Below, in pieces: positions 51,256-59,424 of a stretch of DNA of 64,000 nucleotides (within the stretch, counting starts at the first letter, position 1; every line of letters begins with the position of its first letter). Made by a program: the position numbers and the translations under genes. Source of the stretch: Gammaproteobacteria bacterium (lineage in GTDB: Bacteria; Pseudomonadota; Gammaproteobacteria; Pseudomonadales; JAUIET01); assembly GCA_030429735.1 (NCBI GenBank), contig JAUIET010000003.1, forward strand, positions 62,001-126,000. Direction: 5' to 3'. The notes below the pieces were generated by a model that was not told where the DNA came from, did no database searches, and saw only the letters and a list, made by a program, of their open reading frames with translations.

Positions 51256-52359
51256 CTATGAGAGTAAATCAGCAAGTGGATTGTCTGACCAGGGTGGCTC
51301 AAAAAACTGATCAAGCAGGGGTGCCGGCACATCAGCAAGCGACTTGAACTGCCATTGAGGATTTCGGTCTTTATCAATCAGCAATGCACGTACCCCTTCC
51401 GCAAATTCGGGGTGACGTACAATATTGGTGCCCAACAGAAGCTCACTGTTAAACACTTCCGCGAGATTCATAGGCCTGGAAATCGTCAGCTGACGATCGA
51501 TCCAAAGCAAGGCCAACGGCGACCCATGCAATAATCCGTCGCGAGCCTTGGTAAGCCATTTATCCTCTGTGTCCAGTGCAACAAAATTCTGATACACCTG
51601 CTGAGTGCTGCCAGTGCACAGGGCGTTAATATCCGCTAGTCGTGGTTCAATAAACCCTGGGTCTGTCTCACAAACTTCCCGTGCCGCGATACCCTCGAGA
51701 CATTGGCTAACAAGACTAGCGCTGGAGGCATCGGCTGACCAACCGATTGCAAGCAGCGCATCGAGCACGGCCGGCTTGCTTGCCTGCGGCAGCATCACAT
51801 CAGCAAAACCGGCGTACAAGCCATCATTGCCATTAAAACTGGCAGCGGTAAGGCCTAAGAAACGGCCAATACTGCCAGGCATCCGATTCAAAAAATAACT
51901 GCCACCGACGTCTGGAAACAAGGCAATCGTTACTTCAGGCATTGCGAAGCGTGTTCGCTCAGTGACTATCTTGTGACTACAGCCTGCAAAAATACCCAGG
52001 CCGCCCCCCATAACAATACCGTGGCCCCACACTATGAGCGGCTTAGGGTATTGATGCAGAGTGAAATTCATCCGGTACTCGCGTTCGAAGAACGCTTCTG
52101 CGTAATCACACGGACCGCCAGGGTTCTCCACGGCCGACCTATACAGCGCCTGCACGTCACCACCGGCACAAAATGCCTTCTCACCGCTGGCGTCTATAAA
52201 TACCGCCTTTACACCCTCATCATCAGCCCAGCTATCCAGCGCGGATTGCAGCTGATCAACCATATCGAGAGTCAGTGAATTCAGGGTTGCCGGCGCTTCC
52301 AGGGTAAGCAAGCCAAGACTGCCACTACGGTTTACAACAACTCTTGCATGTTCATCCAT
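51256..52359 (-). CDS. 3-hydroxyisobutyryl-CoA hydrolase (crotonase fold)
   Basis: Frees 3-hydroxyisobutyrate from its CoA ester in valine breakdown. It belongs to the enoyl-CoA hydratase superfamily but at 367 residues has the long C-terminal part of the hydrolase group. Blocks: KAFCAGGDVQALY, FFEREYRMN, KPLIVWGHGIVMGGGLGIFAG, MPEVTIALFPDVGGSYFLNRMPG and LGLTAA. It starts 11 bases after the CoA-acylating aldehyde dehydrogenase gene. The dehydrogenase for the next step is encoded at 35.0 kb. Confidence 0.9.
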   Translation of the reverse strand: MDEHARVVVNRSGSLGLLTLEAPATLNSLTLDMVDQLQSALDSWADDEGVKAVFIDASGEKAFCAGGDVQALYRSAVENPGGPCDYAEAFFEREYRMNFTLHQYPKPLIVWGHGIVMGGGLGIFAGCSHKIVTERTRFAMPEVTIALFPDVGGSYFLNRMPGSIGRFLGLTAASFNGNDGLYAGFADVMLPQASKPAVLDALLAIGWSADASSASLVSQCLEGIAAREVCETDPGFIEPRLADINALCTGSTQQVYQNFVALDTEDKWLTKARDGLLHGSPLALLWIDRQLTISRPMNLAEVFNSELLLGTNIVRHPEFAEGVRALLIDKDRNPQWQFKSLADVPAPLLDQFFEPPWSDNPLADLLS

Positions 52360-52370
52360 AAACGCGGTCT

Positions 52371-53798
52371 CTAGGAGATTTTGCCAATTACACTGGCAAA
52401 CAACTCCTCATCAGGCGGCAACACTTTGGGCACCGGCAAGGGCTTGGCAATCCAGGTAACGTTAATCAGGTTACGCCAGTTAATATTGTCATTGGTGGAG
52501 TTTCCGCCCCATGTTCCGCAGCCCAGCGAAAATGTCTGGCGTAATCCATTCCACAAGTTGCCGCTATTGGAGGGCGCCTGGGGTTGATTCACAATCACCC
52601 TGGAGGTCTTGGTGCCCATTCCCAGCTTAAGTACGTTTTCCTCGCTGTTTGAGTAGATACCACAACTGTGCCCCATGCCTTGATAGGCTTGTATCTCATT
52701 GGTCAGAGCTACCGCCGCATCAATGTCCTTGACTTTGTAGAACGCCATAATGGTGGACAGCTTTTCGCCCGAGTAAGGATGCTCTGGCCCGGTACCCGTT
52801 TCGGGCATGATGATAAATAGGCGATCTTCCGGAATATCAACGCCAGCCATTGCACACAGAACCTGAGGCGTTTTTACAACCGCATTGGCGTTCAGATGCC
52901 CGTCTTCCCAAAGTACTGCAGCTATCTTCTTATAATCGTCCTGATTGGCCAGATATCCGCCTTGTGCAATCAGTTTCTCCAATAGCTCGTCGTAAATCGC
53001 TTCCACCGCAATAACCGAGTTATCAGAAGAACACGAAGCAGCGAGATCCAGTGTCTTGGATATTCGAATTTTTTCGGCGGCGTCATCCAAATCCGCTGTT
53101 TCATCCACTGTAATAACGGCATTGCCAGCGCCCACGCCCAGGGCCGGAGTGCCGCTGGAGTAGGCCGCTCTGACCATCCCGGGACCACCGGTTGCCAGAA
53201 TCAAATCACACTGAGCCATCAATTGCTCAGTGCTCTCCAGCGTGGGTGTATCAATACCAATCACAATATCAGCCGGAGCGCCCATCTTTTCAATCGCGGC
53301 GCGCATGCGATCTACAATCATTTTATTGGTGAGCTTTGCCCGTGGGTGCGGTGCGATAATGATTGAATTGCGACCTTTCACGGCATTGATTGATTTGATC
53401 ACCGGCGTTGCTTCCGGGTTTGTCGACGGTGACAGCGCACCGATAACACCCACCGGTTTGGCGATCTTGATAATGTTTCGTTCCAGATCCTCTTCAATAA
53501 CACCAACGGATTTGTCATCAATGATATCCATAAGAGACGCACGGGTCTTTATCGCAATCTTGGCATACTTGCCGTTATAGTCACCGAGTTGTGTTTCATC
53601 CAGTGTATGCTGCGCAATCTCCTCAGCAACACCCGGCTGACAACAAGACCACACCATTGCTGTAATCAATTCATCAATCTGTTCCTGCGAGTACTCGGCA
53701 ATTTGTGCCTGAGCTGCTCTGGAACGGGCCATCAACTCAGCAATATGCCTCTCAGCGTGGTCTTCGTGGTGTTTTTCAAGCGGATTATATTCAGACAT
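52371..53798 (-). CDS. CoA-acylating aldehyde dehydrogenase
   Basis: A 475-residue NAD(P)-dependent enzyme that oxidises an aldehyde to its acyl-CoA. The catalytic cysteine is in LDLAASCSSDNSV, the cofactor region in GVIGALSPSTNPEATP and ILATGGPGMVRAAYSSGTPALGVGAGN. The type matches the acetaldehyde/succinate semialdehyde/sulfoacetaldehyde dehydrogenase group, distinct from MmsA. The ATG at 53798 has AGGGA six bases before it; a second ATG two codons earlier is too close to that site. It precedes the 3-hydroxyisobutyryl-CoA hydrolase gene by 11 bases. Substrate not settled. Confidence 0.88.
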   Translation of the reverse strand: MSEYNPLEKHHEDHAERHIAELMARSRAAQAQIAEYSQEQIDELITAMVWSCCQPGVAEEIAQHTLDETQLGDYNGKYAKIAIKTRASLMDIIDDKSVGVIEEDLERNIIKIAKPVGVIGALSPSTNPEATPVIKSINAVKGRNSIIIAPHPRAKLTNKMIVDRMRAAIEKMGAPADIVIGIDTPTLESTEQLMAQCDLILATGGPGMVRAAYSSGTPALGVGAGNAVITVDETADLDDAAEKIRISKTLDLAASCSSDNSVIAVEAIYDELLEKLIAQGGYLANQDDYKKIAAVLWEDGHLNANAVVKTPQVLCAMAGVDIPEDRLFIIMPETGTGPEHPYSGEKLSTIMAFYKVKDIDAAVALTNEIQAYQGMGHSCGIYSNSEENVLKLGMGTKTSRVIVNQPQAPSNSGNLWNGLRQTFSLGCGTWGGNSTNDNINWRNLINVTWIAKPLPVPKVLPPDEELFASVIGKIS

Positions 53799-53845
53799 GA
53801 GCATCCCTAATTGGTATTACAACGCGTGACAGCCGCTCATAATAA

Positions 53846-53863
53846 CAGGCTGGAAGCAGGCTG
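53846..53863. repeat. Short direct repeat upstream of the aldehyde dehydrogenase gene
   Basis: CAGGCTG occurs twice with four bases between copies (11-base period, one helix turn) in the 90-base spacer between the HD gene and the aldehyde dehydrogenase gene. It could be a regulator half-site pair or chance. Confidence 0.3.
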
Positions 53864-53894
53864 AATATAATGTAGGGGGTTTGGAACTGGGGTT

Positions 53895-54794
53895 TTAGCC
53901 GAGGCCGGCAATCAACTCCGCATCCGAGCGCATCAACAGTCGTTCCAGTCTGCGCCGGTTCGCGTGAAGGGCTTCCATGTACGGGTTTTCGCCATCGAAG
54001 TGGGCTTCCACGTAGCGATAACGTCCCGCGAAATAGCCATCAAGTCGGTGCTCCACAATCGACTGCATAAAATGTGGCGTTTTGCGCAGTAACTCTTCGG
54101 CTGATGCATAGATTACTTCAACATCACCCTGCTCGTTAACACATTGCGTCACACCGGCGATTTCAAATTCGTTGTACAGGTTCTGGTAGCATTTTTTCAG
54201 ATAGGCATCGTCGGCCATCTGCGCTATGACATCCGCTGTGCCTACCAAAGCGCCTACTACATGATGCCTGTGATCCTGCAAGGCGATATGTTCCGGGCTC
54301 AGCTCATAGCCGGTGAAATGGACTATTCGCGTCGCCAGTTCCGCGTGATGTCCAAGACCAATAGAGGGAAGATACTCAGCCATAAACTGCGCACTTCGGG
54401 TCACGTGCACCTTGGTGTACTCGGCGCCATGGCTATGGGTTCGATCAGCAACGCGCCTTATGTATCCTGAATCGTGGAACAAGGCAACAATAATCCCCAG
54501 CAAGCTGAGTTCCGCGCCCAGGGACTGCTCGCCCCTATGTTCCTGCTCATAACCATCAGCCAAACGCGCGAACGCCAACGTGACATCAAGCACATGTTGT
54601 AAATCATGATAGTCGGTTTCACAGGGATGGTATCCAGGGTATTTACCACGATAAAGCCGGGCCAGATCCGTGAATAATCGATCAAGCACGCGGAATGGTC
54701 GGCCGGGGTAGCGTGCTTCCATAATGCCTTTTACGGCATTCAAAACGCTCTCCGGGTTTGCAACGTTGACGCTGTTGGTTACATCATTTGGCAC
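53895..54794 (-). CDS. HD-domain protein resembling cyclic nucleotide phosphodiesterase
   Basis: A 299-residue soluble protein with metal ligands in the order of class I phosphodiesterases: H63 and H67 in YHDLQHVLDVT, H107-D108 in ALFHDSGYIRR, further histidines at 120 and 122, and an aspartate in GTADVIAQMADD around residue 190. The spacing and the YH-x(3)-H-x(2)-DV motif suggest hydrolysis of a cyclic nucleotide rather than a general HD phosphohydrolase. The start is GTG at 54794. It is 29 bases after a class III cyclase-like gene, which strongly suggests that the two act on the same second messenger. Confidence 0.8.
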   Translation of the reverse strand: MPNDVTNSVNVANPESVLNAVKGIMEARYPGRPFRVLDRLFTDLARLYRGKYPGYHPCETDYHDLQHVLDVTLAFARLADGYEQEHRGEQSLGAELSLLGIIVALFHDSGYIRRVADRTHSHGAEYTKVHVTRSAQFMAEYLPSIGLGHHAELATRIVHFTGYELSPEHIALQDHRHHVVGALVGTADVIAQMADDAYLKKCYQNLYNEFEIAGVTQCVNEQGDVEVIYASAEELLRKTPHFMQSIVEHRLDGYFAGRYRYVEAHFDGENPYMEALHANRRRLERLLMRSDAELIAGLG

Positions 54795-54823
54795 TGGCAG
54801 ACTCTTTTATTCGCCAGCCAATA

Positions 54824-56116
54824 TTACCGTTCTTCAGTAATATCAGGACTTTGGCGGCTCTTTGGGTACAGTGTAGTGATCGCTTTTTCATCAGCAAGCG
54901 ACTTCCCCTGAGAACGTGAACTGCGTGGCAAATAGTAATCCTGAAGACCCATTATTATGGTCTTGGAGTTCTTGATGTGAATATTACAGCGCAAATTATA
55001 GGCGTATCTGGATCGACCATGTTTGTCGGTTATCTTGAAGCGCCGAGCTACTTGGCCAGCTGAAATCCCGGTTTCTCCGGTGAGATAGGCATGAATGGCA
55101 ACCACCTCTTCATCAGACAGCACCAGACCTTTGAAACCTTCCAGATTGCGGGTCACGCGCTCCAGAAATTTCTGCGCATCCACGTCAATCAGATACGCGC
55201 CATCACGATTGGATGTTGGAATCTGTGCTTTGAAATCGCCAACAAAAATTTGACCGGCTTGAGCCAAATCCAGCATTCTAGCCAGTTCAATGGTGACTTC
55301 ACCAACGATGTAACTGTTCATCGTCGGGTTCAGCGCTTCCGCCTGATAAAACTCATAGTGACTGCCTACATGAAACCCGGTCCGAATCACAGGTACCGTA
55401 TTCCCCACTGATTTGCGCTTGGCAATCGCGTTGTCAGCGATGGAAAGTAACATGAACTGAAACAAGTGAATCGTACTGATCGCTTCCAGCGAGCGCACCC
55501 ACACGTAAAAGCCATCGCCAGTGGTGGTGCGGCGAAAATCAATATCAATGCCCATTTGCTGCAGTTTGTTATAGGCGCTGTTGAGTGAATAAGAAAGACT
55601 GGTTAACTGGCTGGTTTGCTCGAACGGTGAAAACAGAGTGAAATCGACAATATCAAACAAAAGCACCGCTCGGCTCGGCACGAAACTGATACTGTGTCGC
55701 TTCACAATGTCTTCGACCTGGCTGACAATATGCGGCTCTTCAGACAGAGGAATGGGGAGCTTCAGCGAGGTTCGTTGCAGCTGCAGCTTTTGCTCGGCGC
55801 GCCTGAACTGCTCTGGCTTCATCTGCCTACGGTTACTGATGAGCTCGCGAATATAGTCGGAGTTCTCCTCGGCCCGGCGGTCAGCGTTAACGTCCTCACC
55901 TTGCGCTGCAGCGTACGCGCCCAGAAAATAATGTGGCGCCATTAACAGGTCTATGCCCGATCGACACGGGGCCCAGCACAGCACTATGTTCTGACCCAGC
56001 GCCCAGCGCTCATGGATTGCTTTCTCGAGAAAACGTAAATTCCCCTGCTGGGCATGACCGCGGCCGGTATTTTTCGCTAGCAGGTTCTTAGGCAGAATGA
56101 CTTCTTGTTTGGCCAT
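54824..56116 (-). CDS. Divergent class III nucleotide cyclase-domain protein
   Basis: A 430-residue protein in three parts. Residues 1-145 are unknown (EERW-like helical start, CWAPCRSGIDLLMAPHYFLG). Residues about 150-310 match a class III cyclase catalytic domain: metal aspartates D155 in AVLLFDIVDFT and D201 in RRTTTGDGFYVW, then TGFHVGSHYEF and GEVTIELARMLDLAQAGQIFV. The last 90 residues form an unknown C-terminal domain with SRYAYNLRCNIHIKNSK. An arginine (R195) replaces the lysine that reads adenine in adenylate cyclases, and the usual transition-state asparagine is not obvious. ATG at 56116 is chosen over a TTG 11 codons upstream. It is followed by the HD phosphodiesterase-like gene. 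Confidence 0.78.
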   Translation of the reverse strand: MAKQEVILPKNLLAKNTGRGHAQQGNLRFLEKAIHERWALGQNIVLCWAPCRSGIDLLMAPHYFLGAYAAAQGEDVNADRRAEENSDYIRELISNRRQMKPEQFRRAEQKLQLQRTSLKLPIPLSEEPHIVSQVEDIVKRHSISFVPSRAVLLFDIVDFTLFSPFEQTSQLTSLSYSLNSAYNKLQQMGIDIDFRRTTTGDGFYVWVRSLEAISTIHLFQFMLLSIADNAIAKRKSVGNTVPVIRTGFHVGSHYEFYQAEALNPTMNSYIVGEVTIELARMLDLAQAGQIFVGDFKAQIPTSNRDGAYLIDVDAQKFLERVTRNLEGFKGLVLSDEEVVAIHAYLTGETGISAGQVARRFKITDKHGRSRYAYNLRCNIHIKNSKTIIMGLQDYYLPRSSRSQGKSLADEKAITTLYPKSRQSPDITEER

Positions 56117-56209
56117 CAGGTAGTTCTTTATTATCGCTGCATGTCGCAAGCCATGGGCTTACCATAGAGTGTAGCCTAGTGCTTTACACTCGTCGCCGCA
56201 GGCTACGCC

Positions 56210-58441
56210 TCAGCCATTTAGCATGCGTTCAGCGCTGGACACATTCGGCAGCATATTAATCTTCGCCAGAAGGCTGCCCAAAGCCTCGAGGCTGTCCACT
56301 TCCACCGTGATTACAATACGGGCAATGTTTGATTGCTTGTCGGTATGCGTCTGCACCTGAGTAAGATTGCATTTTTCGGCCGCAAGCAAGCCGGTTACGT
56401 CGCTGAGCAAGCCACGCCGGTCGTAGGCTTCTATTTTTACTTCAACGGGATAGGAGCTCGAATCAGTGCCATCCCAATCCACCTCAATAATGCGCTTTGC
56501 ATCTTTTTCAAGCAGCGACAATATTCGTCCGCAATCCTGGCGGTGTATGGATACCCCTCGGCCTTGCGTCACATAACCGCGAATTGGATCACCCGGCACC
56601 GGTTTACAACACCCCGCGAGGTGACTGAGCAGATTGCCGATGCCACCTACCCTGACGCCACCAGCAACCGACCCACTTTCGCGTTGATTCAGCCGCGGTG
56701 CGAACTCTTTATCCTCGCTGCTTAGCAGGCTCTGCGCGGCATTGAGCACCTGACTAAATCCTATGTCACCAGCGCCAATTGCGGCGTACATTGACTCTAC
56801 TGACTGACAATTAACCTTGCGTGCCACATAACTGTAGTCAAGACTGGTCAATGCCAGGCGTTTAAATTCCCGCTCAACTAGTTGCCTTCCCGCAGCTACG
56901 TTCTCTTCTTGATCGAGGCGCTTGAACCACTGACGAATTTTGGACCGAGCACGAGCGGTTCGCGTATAGGCCAGTCCGTCTCGTAACCAGTCGCGACTGG
57001 GAGCAAACTGATTGCCAGTAATAATTTCTATCTGCTCCCCCGTGTTCAACTGATAAGTTAGCGGCACAATACGGCCGTCAATTTTTGCGCCTTTGCAGCG
57101 ATGCCCAATTTCGGTGTGGACATGATAGGCAAAGTCTATTGGCGTGGCGCCGCTTGGCAAATCAACAATATGTCCTTCCGGGGTGAACACATAAACGCGG
57201 TCGCTGACGATTTGGGAACGAATCTTTCGCCCCTGGCCTTCCGAGAGCCGCATGTCCGCGCTCCATTGCAGTACCTCACGCAACCAGGCAATCTTTTTTT
57301 CGTACGATGTATCGGAGCCTTTACCCGCGTCTGAACCCTTGTAAAGCCAATGCGCACACACGCCATACTCGGCTTCCATATGCATCGCTTCAGTGCGAAT
57401 TTGCACCTCCAGGGTGTTTCCCTCCGGGCCCAAAACAGCGGTGTGCAAACTTCGATAGCCGTTTTCTTTTGGATTAGCAATATAGTCGTCAAACTCGTTT
57501 GGAACACTGCGCCACATCAAATGCACAATTCCCAGCACTGCGTAGCAATCGTGTGGCTCCTTCACCAGAATTCGAATTCCCCGAATATCGTATACTTCCG
57601 AAAAGCTGATCGACTTGGCGCGCATCTTTCGCCAGATACTGAATATGTGTTTCGCGCGACCGGATATCTTCGCGTCGATCCCGGCATCTGACAGCGCCGT
57701 ACCCAGTTGCTCTGTAACTGCGTTGATAAATGATTCCCTATCCACCCTTTTTTCAGCGAGTAACGCAGCGATCTGTTGATAGACATCGGGTTCAAGGTAA
57801 CGAAATGACAGGTCTTCGAGCTCCCACTTCAGTTGACCTATGCCTAAACGATGCGCCAGTGGTACGTAGACATTGAAAACTTCACGCGCGATTTTAGTGC
57901 GCCGCTGCGGATACAGCTTGGCCACCCGAATCGCCGCTGTGCGTTCGACAAGCTTTAGCAGCGCGATACGAACATCGTCAACCATCGACACCAGCATTTT
58001 GCGAATCGCCTGCGCCTGATTTGCGCCCTGGCCTAACACCGACAAGGTCGGGTCGTCGCTGATCTGACTGATCATCGCCATGCGCTGAACCCCATAAATC
58101 AGGGCACTGACAGCTTCGCCAAACTCTGCCTGAACGGTGTCCAGGCTCAGTCGTTCCTTGCGCACCTGACGGTAAAGTAAGGCAGCCACAAAGGCATCAC
58201 TATCAACTTTGAAATCCACCAGAATCTCGGCCATCTGCAAGCCAATTCGAAAGCTGCTTTGCGGCTTTTCCAGGTAATCTGACTCGCCTGCGGCTAACTC
58301 CGCCTCGGCGCTCATCTGCACGGCCCGCTTCAGCAGCGATGAATCGTAGGCGTCAGAGGGGAGTTCCAGCTCCGCAAACCAGGTGTCAAACTGAAACTCG
58401 CTGCTCTGTGCAGACAGCCTGGCGCTACGAGTCTGAACCAT
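56210..58441 (-). CDS. relA: GTP pyrophosphokinase RelA
   Basis: Makes (p)ppGpp on stalled ribosomes when amino acids run short. Domains: degenerate HD hydrolase region (LLYRQVRKERLSLDTVQAEFG, no HD pair), synthetase (RGIRILVKEPHDCYAVLG, NPKENGYRSLHTAV and EVQIRTEAMHMEAE), TGS (VYVFTPEGHIVDLPSGATPIDFAYHVH), zinc-finger-like (LAGCCKPVPGD) and C-terminal ACT (AYDRRGLLSDVTGLLA). The ATG at 58441 (GGAG ten bases upstream) gives 743 residues, like E. coli RelA, and overlaps cysM by 17 bases. rlmD, often between cysM and relA, is absent. Confidence 0.96.
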   Translation of the reverse strand: MVQTRSARLSAQSSEFQFDTWFAELELPSDAYDSSLLKRAVQMSAEAELAAGESDYLEKPQSSFRIGLQMAEILVDFKVDSDAFVAALLYRQVRKERLSLDTVQAEFGEAVSALIYGVQRMAMISQISDDPTLSVLGQGANQAQAIRKMLVSMVDDVRIALLKLVERTAAIRVAKLYPQRRTKIAREVFNVYVPLAHRLGIGQLKWELEDLSFRYLEPDVYQQIAALLAEKRVDRESFINAVTEQLGTALSDAGIDAKISGRAKHIFSIWRKMRAKSISFSEVYDIRGIRILVKEPHDCYAVLGIVHLMWRSVPNEFDDYIANPKENGYRSLHTAVLGPEGNTLEVQIRTEAMHMEAEYGVCAHWLYKGSDAGKGSDTSYEKKIAWLREVLQWSADMRLSEGQGRKIRSQIVSDRVYVFTPEGHIVDLPSGATPIDFAYHVHTEIGHRCKGAKIDGRIVPLTYQLNTGEQIEIITGNQFAPSRDWLRDGLAYTRTARARSKIRQWFKRLDQEENVAAGRQLVEREFKRLALTSLDYSYVARKVNCQSVESMYAAIGAGDIGFSQVLNAAQSLLSSEDKEFAPRLNQRESGSVAGGVRVGGIGNLLSHLAGCCKPVPGDPIRGYVTQGRGVSIHRQDCGRILSLLEKDAKRIIEVDWDGTDSSSYPVEVKIEAYDRRGLLSDVTGLLAAEKCNLTQVQTHTDKQSNIARIVITVEVDSLEALGSLLAKINMLPNVSSAERMLNG

Positions 58442-59336
58442 CAGCAAATACTCCGGTGGATGTGTAGCGATCACCCCGATCACAGATGATGCAAACGATC
58501 ATCGCGTCCTGCAGCTCGGCATTGAGCTGTAAAGCAGCTGATACAGCTCCTCCGGAAGACACACCACAGAATATACCCTCTTGTTTTGCCAATTGGCGCA
58601 TCGTGCGCTCAGATTGCTGCTGACTGATATCAATCACCCTATCCACTCTCTGCTCATCGTATATATTGGGCAGATACGCCTTGGGCCAGCGGCGAATGCC
58701 GGGGATTGCCGAGCCATCCTGCGGCTGCAAGCCAATAATCTGAACCTTATTGTTTTGTTCTTTGAGATACCTCGATACGCCCATAATAGTACCGGTAGTT
58801 CCCATGGAACTGACAAAGTGTGTCACCCGGCCACGGGTCTGACGCCAGATTTCAGGACCCGTACTCAAATAATGCGCCTCTGGATTGTCGGCGTTCGAAA
58901 ACTGGTCCAGAACCAGGCCTTTGCCATCGGCCTGCATTGCCAATGCCAAATCTCTAGCCGCTTCCATACCGCCTTCCTGGCTCACTTCGATCAACTCTGC
59001 ACCGTAAGCAGACATGGCCTGCTTGCGCTCATCACTCATGTGAGCTGGCATAATAAGTTTCAGTTTATAGCCCTTGATCGCTGCCGCCATTGCCAAGGCG
59101 ATACCGGTGTTGCCACTGGTAGCTTCGATCAGCGTGTCACCTGCCTTAATCTCACCTCGCGACTCAGCAGCGCGGATCATGTTGAGCGCTGGTCTATCCT
59201 TTACTGAGCCTGCGGGGTTATTGCCTTCCAGCTTTAACAAAACTGTATTCGAACTGTCACCCTGCATACGCTGCAGACGGACCAGTGGAGTGTCGCCAAT
59301 GCAGGATTCGATGGTAGGAAAATCAATGTCTTGCAT
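58425..59336 (-). CDS. cysM: Cysteine synthase B
   Basis: PLP enzyme that makes cysteine (or sulfocysteine) from O-acetylserine. The PLP lysine is in NPAGSVKDRPAL, the phosphate-binding loop in EATSGNTGIALAMAAA, and GTTGTIMGVSRYLKEQ and FCGVSSGGAVSAAL follow. 303 residues is typical of CysM. It is divergent from the BarA/GacS kinase gene, the same arrangement as in Pseudomonas, and its end overlaps relA. Confidence 0.96.
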   Translation of the reverse strand: MQDIDFPTIESCIGDTPLVRLQRMQGDSSNTVLLKLEGNNPAGSVKDRPALNMIRAAESRGEIKAGDTLIEATSGNTGIALAMAAAIKGYKLKLIMPAHMSDERKQAMSAYGAELIEVSQEGGMEAARDLALAMQADGKGLVLDQFSNADNPEAHYLSTGPEIWRQTRGRVTHFVSSMGTTGTIMGVSRYLKEQNNKVQIIGLQPQDGSAIPGIRRWPKAYLPNIYDEQRVDRVIDISQQQSERTMRQLAKQEGIFCGVSSGGAVSAALQLNAELQDAMIVCIICDRGDRYTSTGVFADGSDS

Positions 59337-59340
59337 AGCG

Positions 59341-59346
59341 TATAAT
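59341..59346 (+). promoter_or_regulatory. Candidate -10 of the barA/gacS gene
   Basis: A consensus TATAAT five bases beyond the cysM start codon, 79 bases before the kinase ATG, on the plus strand. A matching -35 is weak because it would lie inside cysM. Confidence 0.35.
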
Positions 59347-59424
59347 GATATACAGCGGCGGGTATTGGCCGTTGCTGCAGCGCAACCAGGACCGGCATTT
59401 TAACATCATGAGAGCCATAATCGC

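Noticed and set aside
34000-56000. Insertion sequence, prophage or genomic island in the accessory region
   Set aside because: No transposase, integrase, terminal repeats or tRNA target were seen, and the genes look like ordinary chromosomal metabolism.
53895-56116. Pycsar or CBASS phage-defence operon
   Set aside because: A cyclase-like protein is present, but the neighbour is a phosphodiesterase-like HD protein rather than a TIR, transmembrane or nuclease effector, so defence is not supported.
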